From PALSA-505 sp035308365 (GTDB lineage Bacteria; Actinomycetota; Actinomycetes; Streptosporangiales; Streptosporangiaceae): 64,000 nucleotides of DNA. Positions 8,894 to 17,363 of the stretch are shown piece by piece; the first letter of the stretch is position 1; the number at the start of each line of letters is the position of its first letter. The translations under genes and the position numbers were made by a program. The notes below the pieces were generated by a model. It did not search any database. It saw only the letters and a list, made by a program, of their open reading frames with translations, and was not told the DNA's origin. The stretch covers positions 15,467 through 79,466 of the forward strand of contig DATGGU010000209.1 of assembly GCA_035308365.1 (NCBI GenBank). The letters run 5' to 3'.

Positions 8894-9472
8894 CTAGCCG
8901 GCGCGCCCGAGCCAGCCCGCCAATCGCGCATACGGTCCGGCCTCGGCCGGTACTGGCACGACGGCGCCGAACGGGGTCTCGCCGCCACGGATTTCGGGTG
9001 GCAGGACGCGGTGGGCGAAGGCGAGCGCGAACTCGGCGAGCTCGGGATCGAGTTCGGTGGGCTGGCCGGTCGCCTTGGCCAGATCCCAGCCGTGAGTCAG
9101 GACCTCCTGGACGTAGCCGGTGACCGCCGCGCGGCCGGGGACCTGGCCCCACGGCACGTTGACCATCATGTCGAGTTTGGCGTCATCGGCCCAGGCTGCC
9201 CTGGCCCGGGCGCCGGCCTTTTGGAAGGCCTCCAGCCAGCCGTCGTCCGGCACGCCTTCAGCCACGGCCGGCTTGGCCAGGCCGTCGCCGCCCTCGCCGA
9301 AGATCGCGGCCCGGTTCACCCCGCCGACCATGTGGCTGAGCAGGGAGCGTACGTCGTACTCGTCGCACGGTGTCGGTTCGCTGAGCTGTCCCTGCTGGAC
9401 CTTCTCGATGATCGATTCTGTCTGGGCAAGCGCCCGGGTGTACATCTGCCTCGGGTCGGTTGTGGCTGTCAC
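8894..9472 (-). CDS. TIGR03086-family DinB-fold metal-binding protein
   Basis: A 192-residue member of the DinB/mycothiol-dependent maleylpyruvate isomerase N-terminal superfamily: SEPTPCDEYDVRSLLSHMVGG near residue 35 and VQEVLTHGWDLAKATGQP near residue 120 carry the typical metal-ligand His residues (SHM... and THGWD). Such proteins are mostly uncharacterised; mycothiol-linked chemistry or detoxification is a family-level guess. GTG start with AGGAG upstream. Divergent from a WYL regulator across an operator-like palindrome, so probably its target. Confidence 0.85.
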   Translation of the reverse strand: MTATTDPRQMYTRALAQTESIIEKVQQGQLSEPTPCDEYDVRSLLSHMVGGVNRAAIFGEGGDGLAKPAVAEGVPDDGWLEAFQKAGARARAAWADDAKLDMMVNVPWGQVPGRAAVTGYVQEVLTHGWDLAKATGQPTELDPELAEFALAFAHRVLPPEIRGGETPFGAVVPVPAEAGPYARLAGWLGRAG

Positions 9473-9519
9473 GGTTGACCGCTCCTGTCTGCGATTGACT
9501 GTCAAGATCGATCACATGG

Positions 9520-9549
9520 TGACAGGAAAACATGACATCTAATGTCAGG
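9520..9549. promoter_or_regulatory. Operator-like TGACA half-sites between DinB-like gene and WYL regulator
   Basis: The divergent gap holds a perfect palindrome TGACATCTAATGTCA (9533-9547) and a further TGACAGG half-site at 9520-9526; a matching CCTGACAT reads on the other strand at 9542-9549. The palindrome covers the upstream-most ATG of the regulator, arguing that translation starts later. Probably the autoregulatory site of the WYL protein. Confidence 0.6.
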
Positions 9550-9571
9550 TTTTTCCAGCAGAATAGGGACC

Positions 9572-10564
9572 GTGAGATCCGGCCGGCTGCTGTCCATCTT
9601 GATGCTGCTCCAGTCGCGCGGGCGGGTGCCTGCCAGCGAGCTTGCCGAGCGTCTCGAGGTGTCCATCCGCACGATCTACCGTGACGTGGACGCTCTGTCG
9701 GCGGCCGGTGTCCCGGTCTACGCCGAGCGGGGACGGCACGGCGGGATCGCGCTGCTGGCGGGCTACCGCACGGACATGACGGGCCTGACCAAAGATGAGG
9801 CGCGAGCGTTGTTCGTCCTCACCACTCAGAGCGCGCACGCGGACCTGGGCTTGGGCAACGCGCTGCGGTCGGCGCTCGGCAAGGTGATGACCGCCCTGCC
9901 GGAGCCGTTCCGCCCGGAGGCGACGGCGACCAGCCAGCGAATCCTGGTCGACCCGGCAGGCTGGATGCGCCAGTCCAAGCCGCCGCGTCACCTCGCCGTC
10001 CTGCAGAATGCCGTGTTCGCCGATCGCCGTATACGGCTGCGCTACCGGCACACCGGCCAGCCCGCCGCGCGCGGCTACACCGTGGATCCGTATGGCCTGG
10101 TCTGCAAGGCCGGGGTCTGGTACCTGATCGCCGACCACCGCGGCAAGCCGTTGCTGCTTCGGGTCTCCCGGGTCGAGTCCGCGTCGCTGGCCAACGTCGC
10201 GGTGCGCCGCCGGCCCGACGCGGATCTGGCCGGGGAGTGGGCCATACTCCGCCGTCAAGTAGAGGACAAGCCAACCCCGGTGCACGTAGTGGCCCGGGTG
10301 CGGCGCGAAATCCTCGACATGTTCTGCCGGATCAACACCCAGCACCTAGCCGGCCCACCCCACCCCGACAGCGACGATCCCGGCTGGGCGCATGTTGAAC
10401 TGCGATTCCGGGGCGTCCCCGCAGCTCGCCCCCTGCTCGCCTTCGGCGCCGACATCCAGGTACTCTCACCCGCTGACGTGCGCGCCGATCTAGCGACGAT
10501 TGCCTCGCAGGCCGCCGCCTGTCACAGCTCTGCCACCAGCGAACTCGCCGCATCGCGGACGTGA
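9572..10564 (+). CDS. YafY-type HTH/WYL-domain transcriptional regulator
   Basis: About 330 residues. N-terminal winged helix (RLLSILMLLQSRGRVPASEL... SIRTIYRDVDAL) followed by a WYL domain (ADRRIRLRYR..., VDPYGLVCKAGVWYLIADHRG) and the WCX C-terminal region. WYL domains bind small ligands or nucleic acids. The start was chosen at GTG 9572 because the alternative ATG at 9542 lies inside a palindromic operator and lacks a ribosome site. Divergent from the DinB-like gene it probably controls. The pair sits between recG and rsmD, which are normally adjacent, so it looks like an insertion into the conserved block. Confidence 0.88.
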   Translation: MRSGRLLSILMLLQSRGRVPASELAERLEVSIRTIYRDVDALSAAGVPVYAERGRHGGIALLAGYRTDMTGLTKDEARALFVLTTQSAHADLGLGNALRSALGKVMTALPEPFRPEATATSQRILVDPAGWMRQSKPPRHLAVLQNAVFADRRIRLRYRHTGQPAARGYTVDPYGLVCKAGVWYLIADHRGKPLLLRVSRVESASLANVAVRRRPDADLAGEWAILRRQVEDKPTPVHVVARVRREILDMFCRINTQHLAGPPHPDSDDPGWAHVELRFRGVPAARPLLAFGADIQVLSPADVRADLATIASQAAACHSSATSELAASRT

Positions 10565-10701
10565 CACGGCGCGGGCGTGGCCTAAGCAGCACGCGAGCTC
10601 AGCAACAGCCAGATCCGCCCCAGAATCGCCCAGGGGGCACCTGTCCGGATAAGCGGCGTTCGGCGCAGCCGGCAGTCGCGGTCCGGACATGGTTCCCCCC
10701 A

Positions 10702-12900
10702 TCAGGCCTTTTCCAGGAAGTCAGCCCGATCCGGGCCCAGAAGGTCGGCGATGGCGGTGGCCAGGGCGCGGTGATGGACCAGCTCCGGGTCGGCCTTCAC
10801 CAGGGCGGTTGCCTCTTCGCGGGCCTGGCCTATCAGCTCTTCGTCTCTGAGCAGGGTCAGCAGCCTCAGGCTGGACTTGCGGCCGGCCTGGGCAGCCCCT
10901 AGTACGTCGCCTTCGCGGCGTTGCTCGAGGTCGAGCCGGGACAGCTTGAACCCGTCCACGGTTGCCGCCACCGCGTCGAGCCGCTCCCGCGACTTGCTGT
11001 CCCCGGGCACCTCGGTCACCAGCAGGCACAGGCCCGGGGCGGTCCCCCGGCCGACCCGGCCGCGCAACTGGTGCAGCTGGGAGACGCCGAACCGCTCGGC
11101 ATCCATGATCACCATCGTGGTGGCGTTGGGCACGTCAACGCCTACTTCGACGACGGTGGTCGCCACGAGGACGTCGACGGCCCCGCTGCTGAAGTCACGC
11201 ATGATCTGGTCTTTGTCCTCGGGGCGCAACCGCCCGTGCAGCACGCCGATGCGCAGGCCCTTCAGGGGTCCCTCCGCCAGGGCTGGCGCCAGGTCGAGCA
11301 CGGCCAGCGGTGGGCGGCCGGCCGTCGCGGGCTGATCCGGCGTGAGGTCGTCGCTGGGTTCGTCGTCGCCGTCTGGCTCGTCACCGCCGATACGGGGGCA
11401 GACCACGTACGCCTGCTGGCCGCGTTCGACCTCCTCGCGTACCCGTTCCCAGGCGCGTTCCAGGTATTTTGGCTTGTCCGCGGCCGGGACGACGTGAGTG
11501 GCGATCGGCGACCGGCCGGCCGGGAGCTCGCTCAGGGTGGATACGTCGAGGTCGCCGTAGACGGTCATCGCGACCGTGCGCGGGATGGGCGTTGCCGTCA
11601 TGACCAGCACGTGCGGGCGCCCGTCCTGGGCTTTCTCACGCAGCACGTCGCGCTGCTCCACGCCGAACCTGTGCTGCTCGTCCACGACGACCAAGCCGAG
11701 GTCGGCGAACTGAACGCGCTCTTGCAGCAGCGCATGGGTGCCGATCACTATCCCGGCGGCGCCCGAGGCCGCGTCCAGCAGGGCCTCACGGCGGGCCGCG
11801 GCACCCAGCGCACCGGTGAGCAGAGCGACCCTGGTGGCGTTGCCGGCGGCGCCGAGCCGGCCTGCCTGGCCCAGCGGGCCGAGCAACTGGGTGACCGACC
11901 GGTAGTGCTGCTGGGCGAGCACCTCGGTTGGGGCGAGCAACGCCGCCTGGCCACCCGCGTCGACCACCTGCAGCATCGCCCTGACGGCGATGATCGTCTT
12001 ACCGGAGCCGACCTCACCCTGGAGCAGCCGGTGCATGGGGTGTGCGCAGGCGAGGTCGTTGGCAATGGTCTCGCCCGCGACCCGCTGGCCGGTGGTGAGC
12101 TTGAACGGCAGCGCGGCGTCGAACGCCGACGCGAGGCCGCCGGCTTCGGCCGGGCGCGGCATGGCGGGCAGGGCTGCCGCCTTACGGCGGCGCTGGGCCA
12201 GCGCCGTCTGGATGAGGAAGGCCTCGTCCCATTTCAGCCGCTTCCTGGCCCGCTTCCAGTCGTTGTCATCCAGCGGCCGGTGAACGGCGTGGATCGCCTC
12301 CGCCAGGCCCATCAGGCCGTACCGTTCGCGGACGCTGGCGGGCAGCGGGTCCTCACCGGCGTCCAGCACGTCCAGGATGGTGCCGGCACACTTCGCGATC
12401 CGCCAGGACGGCAGCTTCCTGGTGGCCGGGTAGACCGGGATGATCGTCGCGGCGTACTCGGCGGCCAGCTCGGTATCCGCCTCGTCGGCAGTGACCGGCT
12501 CGTAGTCCGGGTGGACGAGCTGGCGCCGGCCCCGGAAGCTGGACACCTCGCCGGAGAACAAGCCGTACGTCCCGGGAGACAGCCGCCGCTGCCATGGGTT
12601 GCCGCGCGCGCTGAAGAAGGTCAGAACCAGCGTTCCCACACCGTCGGAGACGGTGATCTCGACGATCTGGCCCTTGCGGTGTCCCATCGGCCGTGTTCTG
12701 GCGTTGACCACCTGGGCCAGCACGGTCACGTGCTCGCCCTCGTGCAGCGAGGCCAGGTCGGTGAGCTCGCCGCGGTGGTGGTATCTGCGCGGGTAGTGGC
12801 GCAGCAGGTCGCCAACGGTCCGGATCTCGAACGCCTCGTCGAAGGGCTTGCGCGCCTTCGGGCCGAGTATCTTGTCCAGCGGATCCTGCAGGGTGACCAT
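10702..12900 (-). CDS. recG: ATP-dependent DNA helicase RecG
   Basis: Branch-migrating helicase that regresses stalled forks and processes Holliday junctions. About 732 residues: N-terminal wedge/OB domain (HVTVLAQVVNARTRPMGHRKG), helicase motif I GEVGSGKT, DEQH box (VVVDEQHRFGV), MTATPIPRT, and C-terminal motifs ATTVVEVGVDVPNA and QLRGRVGRG. The start at MVTLQDPLDKILG matches the family N-terminus; the 25-codon upstream extension is rejected. Preceded by a DUF664 gene with a 22-base gap rather than by the DAK-domain gene common in this position. Confidence 0.97.
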   Translation of the reverse strand: MVTLQDPLDKILGPKARKPFDEAFEIRTVGDLLRHYPRRYHHRGELTDLASLHEGEHVTVLAQVVNARTRPMGHRKGQIVEITVSDGVGTLVLTFFSARGNPWQRRLSPGTYGLFSGEVSSFRGRRQLVHPDYEPVTADEADTELAAEYAATIIPVYPATRKLPSWRIAKCAGTILDVLDAGEDPLPASVRERYGLMGLAEAIHAVHRPLDDNDWKRARKRLKWDEAFLIQTALAQRRRKAAALPAMPRPAEAGGLASAFDAALPFKLTTGQRVAGETIANDLACAHPMHRLLQGEVGSGKTIIAVRAMLQVVDAGGQAALLAPTEVLAQQHYRSVTQLLGPLGQAGRLGAAGNATRVALLTGALGAAARREALLDAASGAAGIVIGTHALLQERVQFADLGLVVVDEQHRFGVEQRDVLREKAQDGRPHVLVMTATPIPRTVAMTVYGDLDVSTLSELPAGRSPIATHVVPAADKPKYLERAWERVREEVERGQQAYVVCPRIGGDEPDGDDEPSDDLTPDQPATAGRPPLAVLDLAPALAEGPLKGLRIGVLHGRLRPEDKDQIMRDFSSGAVDVLVATTVVEVGVDVPNATTMVIMDAERFGVSQLHQLRGRVGRGTAPGLCLLVTEVPGDSKSRERLDAVAATVDGFKLSRLDLEQRREGDVLGAAQAGRKSSLRLLTLLRDEELIGQAREEATALVKADPELVHHRALATAIADLLGPDRADFLEKA

Positions 12901-12922
12901 ACCCGCAGGATAGGGCGGACCA

Positions 12923-13465
12923 TCAATATCCCGTGGCACCGTCGATGCGCTCACGAAGCAGGTCGGCATGGCCATTGTGCCGGGCGTATTCGGCGATCAT
13001 GTCCACCAGGATCCGGCGCAGTGAGACGGGCAGTCCGGTCCTGCGCAGTATGCCGGTCTCATCCAGCGATGACGCGCCGGCCACGATCTCGCGGGAGCGG
13101 TCGCACTCCGCCCGCCAGACGGCCAGCGCCTCGTCCACGTCGCCGTCCAGGGAATCGAAGTCCTGATCCGGGTCGTCGTCGGAGTAGTAGAGCAACGGCA
13201 CCTGCTCACCGGCAAACTGCACCCGGAACCACCAGCGCTCGACCCCGGCCAGATGCCTGATCAGACCATGCAGGCTCAGCGAGGACGGCGGGACGCCCCG
13301 CTCGGAGAGCCTGGCCGCCGGGACACCCGAACATTTCAGCTCGAAGGTCTGCCGGTGCCAGTCGAGCAGGCCGGTGAGCGTCTCCCGTTCGCCGGCCGCC
13401 GGGGATGGTTTCTCTCTGGTGTCATCCGCCCAGGACTGGGAGAAGTGCTGCGGAGTCTGGGTCAT
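12923..13465 (-). CDS. DUF664 / DinB-family protein
   Basis: A 180-residue DinB-fold protein of the DUF664 (mycothiol-transferase-like) type: LTGLLDWHRQTFELKCSGV, then SLHGLIRHLAGVERWWFR, and YARHNGHADLLRERIDG at the C-terminus supply the three helix-borne His ligands. Probable thiol/metal-dependent enzyme, substrate unknown. Upstream of recG in the same direction; it occupies the position where many actinobacteria have a DAK2/DhaL-like gene. Confidence 0.85.
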   Translation of the reverse strand: MTQTPQHFSQSWADDTREKPSPAAGERETLTGLLDWHRQTFELKCSGVPAARLSERGVPPSSLSLHGLIRHLAGVERWWFRVQFAGEQVPLLYYSDDDPDQDFDSLDGDVDEALAVWRAECDRSREIVAGASSLDETGILRRTGLPVSLRRILVDMIAEYARHNGHADLLRERIDGATGY

Positions 13466-13580
13466 GACGAGAGCATGTCAGCAGGTACCGACACTCATAA
13501 TCAGGCCGGTGCCAGTTTGGCGGCCGGTTCGCGTCCGGCAGGCAGGTCGGATATCCTTCGACGACTGCCCGCGTGGACCT

Positions 13581-13672
13581 GGAGGCTTATTCAGAACTCC
13601 CGATGGTGAACCTGCTACCACAGTCAGCAGATCTGATGGCAGGTTAACCAGGCTAGTTTTGAACAAGTCTCC
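13581..13672. repeat. MITE-like hairpin element, copy 1
   Basis: A 92-bp segment with imperfect terminal inverted repeats (left GGAGGCTTATTCAGAAC, right end GAACAAGTCTCC) and inner complementary blocks (GGTGAACCTGC with GCAGGTTAACC), so it can fold into one long hairpin. A second element with near-identical ends is at 40091-40182. It lies between the DUF664 gene and rpmB. No coding capacity. Confidence 0.55.
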
Positions 13673-13722
13673 TCAGCGCCGCGCCGGGGTCACTGACCAT
13701 CCACGACCCAATGGAGCGAACC

Positions 13723-13908
13723 GTGGCTTCCGTCTGCGAGGTGTGCGGCAAGGGGCCGGGTTTCGGCAACAGGATCTCGCACTCGCACCGCCGCACCCGC
13801 CGCCGCTGGAACCCCAACATCCAGACCGTGCGAGCCGTCGTCAGCGGTACACCCAAGCGCCTCAATGTCTGCACCTCCTGCATCAAGGCGGGCAAGGTAG
13901 CCAGGTAA
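13723..13908 (+). CDS. rpmB: 50S ribosomal protein L28
   Basis: A 61-residue L28 of the zinc-ribbon type: MASVCEVCGKGPGFGN at the start and NVCTSCIKAGKV at the end provide two CxxC pairs; HSHRRTRRRWNPNIQTV is the diagnostic core. GTG start, with GGAG eight bases upstream; the ATG four codons earlier is part of the leader. Transcribed divergently from the DUF664-recG block and followed by a convergent CBM2 gene. Confidence 0.95.
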   Translation: MASVCEVCGKGPGFGNRISHSHRRTRRRWNPNIQTVRAVVSGTPKRLNVCTSCIKAGKVAR

Positions 13909-14114
13909 CCTGGGCGAAGCCGAGGCGGCCATCCCTTGCTCGCTGCGGCCGGTTTCGCCGGGGCCCGCAGTATTTGCCCGGGGGACGATCCCCTGATGTG
14001 CCGGATGCGCCGCCACAGTTCGGGCTTCGGGCTGGTGCCCGTGTGTCTCTGGCCCATCCGTTAATCGTGGGCGCACGCATAACCTGCGAGAACGCTGGAT
14101 ATCAGCGGCCTGGG

Positions 14115-14918
14115 TCAGCGGCTGAAGCTGCAGTGGTTGCCGTCGAAGACGCAGCCGTCCGGGGCGCCGGGAGATCCGCTGGACTCGAAGGTGAAGCGGA
14201 TGGTGGCCCCGGGGCGGAGGATCTGCTGGCTGGGCTCGGGGACCGCAAGGCCCGTGTCGCGGGCGCGGGTGCTCGCCGGGAACCAGCGGGCTCCGGTGAT
14301 GTGGATGATCCGGCTGGACTTGTAGTGCATCCAGAGCTGCCAGCCCTTGATGGGCGTCTTGCTGCGGCTCGAGATGGTGATCGCCGCGATGAATCCGCCG
14401 TGCACGTTGCGGAGCATCCGGTAGACGATGACCACACGCGACTTGGCTGGGCCCGCTCCCGCCGTCGCTACTGGGGCGGGCCGAGCGCCGGTCAGGCCGC
14501 CGCCACCGTTCTGGCTGCTGGTGGAACCGCCTCGCTGACCGCTGGCGCCGGAGCCACGATCGCCCCCCGAGTTCGAGATCGTCCCCGAGATCGAATTCTG
14601 GCCGGCCTTGGGACCCTGCTTGGCGGACGAGGAGTTCGGGGCGCCGCCTGAGGCCTGCGGGCTGGTAACGGTGCAGCTCGCCGAGGCGCAGGCCGGACCC
14701 ATGCCGCTGTAGAGCAGGTGGGTCCTGGTCGTGCCGTAGGCGATGATGGCGACGATGACAATGGATGCGCTGGCGATGAAGGTCGGCGTCACCACCAACC
14801 GGGCCACCGCCCGGCGGGCACGCTGCGACGAGGGCTTGGCTTCCGGGAAAGGGGTCCCGCGCTCGCGGGCTGGCATCCCCCCGGGCCCGCTCGCCCCCTC
14901 GTGCTCGCGTTCTGGCAT
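14115..14918 (-). CDS. Membrane-anchored protein with C-terminal CBM2-like domain
   Basis: A 267-residue protein: cytoplasmic charged N-terminus, one transmembrane helix at about residues 42-62 (VTPTFIASASIVIVAIIAYG), a Gly/Ser-rich linker of about 90 residues, then a family-2 carbohydrate-binding-module fold (about 165-267: YRMLRNVHGGFIAAITISS, IKGWQLWMHY, ILRPGATIRFTFESSG). Orientation with the CBM outside is inferred. No catalytic domain, so it probably tethers or senses polysaccharide. An AT-rich gap (14919-15003) upstream is likely its promoter. Confidence 0.75.
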   Translation of the reverse strand: MPEREHEGASGPGGMPARERGTPFPEAKPSSQRARRAVARLVVTPTFIASASIVIVAIIAYGTTRTHLLYSGMGPACASASCTVTSPQASGGAPNSSSAKQGPKAGQNSISGTISNSGGDRGSGASGQRGGSTSSQNGGGGLTGARPAPVATAGAGPAKSRVVIVYRMLRNVHGGFIAAITISSRSKTPIKGWQLWMHYKSSRIIHITGARWFPASTRARDTGLAVPEPSQQILRPGATIRFTFESSGSPGAPDGCVFDGNHCSFSR

Positions 14919-15003
14919 CAGGGGCGATTTATATCAAGCGCAGCCCCTTTTTACTAGAACTCAAATTGTAGCTAGATAATGACGATATGTAATAAGTGGC
15001 TGG

Positions 15004-16104
15004 TCAGCGAAAGTGCCGCCAACCGGCTTCCGCGGAATAATTCTTCCCGTCGACCCGTACCCCTTGACCCTCGTACACCCGGCCTATCACTAGCCAACCG
15101 GCCGGTATAACAGTGTTAGCCGGAAAGGTGGCGGCCAGCGCGTGATCTTCGCCCCCGGTCAGCACCCAGCGCAACGGGGCCTGCACCCCCTCCGGCTCCA
15201 CTGCCGCTTGGGACCCGGGTTCTGCCACGCGGGCCCCGGGCGTCGCCGTTGTATGAGGCCTGGGCTCCGCCGACGCGAGGCCCAGGGCTTGGGCCGCGGC
15301 GAGGACAAGACCGCCGGTGTCGAGCTTGGCGGTCTCGATGTCGATGAGCACGCCGCTCGCCTCCGCGATATGACCGAGGTCGGCGATGAGGCCATCGCTG
15401 ACATCGATCATCGAGGTCGCGCCTGCCGCGGCTGCCTGCGGCCCAGCTTCGTAGGGTGGCCTCGGCCGCCGGTGCGCGGCCACGGCGCCGGCCGGCTCCG
15501 TCAGGCCGGCGCTGAGCAGAGCGAACCCGGCGGCCGAGTGACCCAGCCGGCCCGCCACCGCCACGAGGTCGGACGGCCGCGCACCGCCTCTGGTGACCGG
15601 CTCACGCCCGGCCATGGTGCCGATCGCCGTCACGGCGAGGACGATGCGGTCGGCGCCGGACAGATCGCCACCGACCACGTAGGCTCCCCCCCTGGCGGCC
15701 TCGTCGGCCAGCCCCGAGGCAACGTCCCTGGCCCACGATACGGGCACGTCCGGCGGCGCGGCGAGCCCGACGAGCACGGCCTCGGGCACCGCGCCCATCG
15801 CCGCCACGTCAGCGAGATTCTGTGCCGCGGCCTTGCATCCGATGTCGGCGGGCCCGGACCAGTCACGGCGGAAGTGCAGTCCTTCTACCAGCAGATCCAT
15901 GCTGGCGACCACCTGGGAGTCGGGGACGCGCAGCACCGCCGCGTCGTCGCCGATTCCGACGATCGCATCCGGCGCGGCTGGCATCCTCGCTGCCATGGCG
16001 GCGATCAGACCGAACTCGCCCAGTTCCCCGATGGTGATCGAAACCTCCGGTGATCGCGTGGCGTCCGGGTGTGCGATAGCGTGGCCATTTCCGGTACTGC
16101 TCAT
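15004..16104 (-). CDS. thiL: Thiamine-monophosphate kinase
   Basis: Phosphorylates thiamine phosphate to thiamine pyrophosphate. The 366-residue protein has the AIR-synthase-like pattern: ITIGELGEFGLI, the metal-binding VGIGDDAAVL, MDLLVEGLHF, and DVSDGLIADLGHIA. A Pro/Ala-rich insert of about 35 residues (after LGLASAEP) precedes the TGGEDHAL motif and looks like a lineage-specific loop. The start at MSSTGNG is the first in-frame ATG before the conserved region; the ORF runs on upstream into the neighbouring divergent gene and is not trusted there. Confidence 0.93.
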   Translation of the reverse strand: MSSTGNGHAIAHPDATRSPEVSITIGELGEFGLIAAMAARMPAAPDAIVGIGDDAAVLRVPDSQVVASMDLLVEGLHFRRDWSGPADIGCKAAAQNLADVAAMGAVPEAVLVGLAAPPDVPVSWARDVASGLADEAARGGAYVVGGDLSGADRIVLAVTAIGTMAGREPVTRGGARPSDLVAVAGRLGHSAAGFALLSAGLTEPAGAVAAHRRPRPPYEAGPQAAAAGATSMIDVSDGLIADLGHIAEASGVLIDIETAKLDTGGLVLAAAQALGLASAEPRPHTTATPGARVAEPGSQAAVEPEGVQAPLRWVLTGGEDHALAATFPANTVIPAGWLVIGRVYEGQGVRVDGKNYSAEAGWRHFR

Positions 16105-16134
16105 TCTTTGATCTAACCCGCCTGGGAGGACGTC

Positions 16135-16368
16135 GTGGTCCACGCATACATCCTCGTCCAGACCGAGGTCGGTAAGGCCGCGCAGGTTGCCGCCCGGATC
16201 GCGCAGATCCCAGGAGTGACCCAGGCGGAGGACGTGACCGGGCCGTATGACGTTATCGTGCGCGCCCAGGCCGAAAACGTCGACGATCTCGGCAGGCTCG
16301 TCGTCGCCCAGATCCAGGCGGTGGACGGGATAACGCGGACCCTCACCTGCCCAGTCGTCCACTTCTGA
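16135..16368 (+). CDS. Stand-alone Lrp/AsnC effector-binding (RAM) domain protein
   Basis: A 77-residue protein consisting only of the Lrp/AsnC C-terminal ligand-binding fold (VHAYILVQTEVGKAAQVAARI..., VTGPYDVIVRAQAENVDDL, ITRTLTCPVV). It has no helix-turn-helix. GTG start with GGGAGGA upstream. Such single-domain proteins assemble like Lrp and may bind amino acids or pair with an Lrp regulator. It lies head-to-head with thiL and 56 bases from convergent cofC, a neighbourhood common in actinobacteria. Confidence 0.88.
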   Translation: MVHAYILVQTEVGKAAQVAARIAQIPGVTQAEDVTGPYDVIVRAQAENVDDLGRLVVAQIQAVDGITRTLTCPVVHF

Positions 16369-16424
16369 CCCACTGGTTCCACAGCGCCGGCGGCTTCCCA
16401 GCGGCCAACGGCTCCGTGGGCCGG

Positions 16425-17102
16425 TCAGCACCGGTCGGCCGGCGCGGCCGGCAGCAGTTCTGCGGCGATGGCGGCGGTGCGTGGGCCGAGGCCGAGCCGG
16501 GCGGCCGAATCCAGATCCTCCGGCGTGTCCACGTCCCGGCGCAGCCCGGCGATGCCGGGCAGGGTGATTTCCGCGGCACCCGCCTTGCTGTGCTCTGTCC
16601 TGGACTGCGGCCCGAACCTGGGCTGGAACCTGTTCCCGGGCGCCGCGGTGTACAGCGTGGTTCCAGATCCCGCGACGTCGGGAACGAACGCCTCGGGCCA
16701 GTCTGCCGCCGCACGCAACGCGCGCCCGAGCTCAGCGGGCCGCAGCGCCGGCAGGTCGGCCGCCATGGCGCCGGTGGCCGTGCCCGGGTGCATCCTGGCG
16801 GCGGCCGCCGCGCCGTGGACCAGGGCAGGGTTCAGGCCATTGCCGGGTTCGTCGGGGATGACCAGTGCGCCCAGGCCGGTAAGCTCGGCAGCCGCCGCCG
16901 GATCGTCACTCACCACGATGACCGCCGCCACTTCCTGGCAGGCTACAGCCGCGGCGACCGTATCCGCGGCCAGCGCGAGGGCCAGTTCCGGCCTGCGCGT
17001 CCCGGCCAGGCCGGTCAGCCGGGACTTGGCGCGGGCAAGTACCTTGACGGGAATCACCAGCGACCAGGAAAGAGGTACATCAGCGGCCGTAGCTGCGGTC
17101 AT
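16425..17102 (-). CDS. cofC: 2-phospho-L-lactate/phosphoenolpyruvate guanylyltransferase
   Basis: Coenzyme F420 biosynthesis enzyme (CofC/FbiD) that couples GTP to 2-phospholactate or PEP. The 225-residue product has the MobA-like N-terminus SWSLVIPVKVLARAKSRL, VIVVSDD, the nucleotide-binding GLNPALVHG and the ADLPALRPAEL motif. Start at ATG 17102 with GGGAG upstream. It implies that the organism makes F420, as many actinomycetes do. Confidence 0.9.
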   Translation of the reverse strand: MTAATAADVPLSWSLVIPVKVLARAKSRLTGLAGTRRPELALALAADTVAAAVACQEVAAVIVVSDDPAAAAELTGLGALVIPDEPGNGLNPALVHGAAAAARMHPGTATGAMAADLPALRPAELGRALRAAADWPEAFVPDVAGSGTTLYTAAPGNRFQPRFGPQSRTEHSKAGAAEITLPGIAGLRRDVDTPEDLDSAARLGLGPRTAAIAAELLPAAPADRC

Positions 17103-17363
17103 GTTCCGGCTCCCGAGCGCCCCCCACCACTGACGCGCGGGAGGGCCGCCGCGAACGACCGGGCCTGGGACATCACGCGTTGGCACGTCATTTGGGGCCT
17201 ATTCAACACCTGCCTCCAGGGTAACTTGGCCGCAGGTCAACCCCCATGGAAGATGATCTTGTGAAGTTTGGGCAGGTCTCATTGGATGATGTGATTTCGG
17301 GCAAGACACACCGGGTGGCGGAGAAAGCATGCCAACCAGGAAGAACGCCGGAGGGGCGGGTCG

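Noticed and set aside
10921..13260. 779-codon plus frame opposite recG
   Set aside because: Antisense shadow; the minus strand has all RecG helicase motifs.
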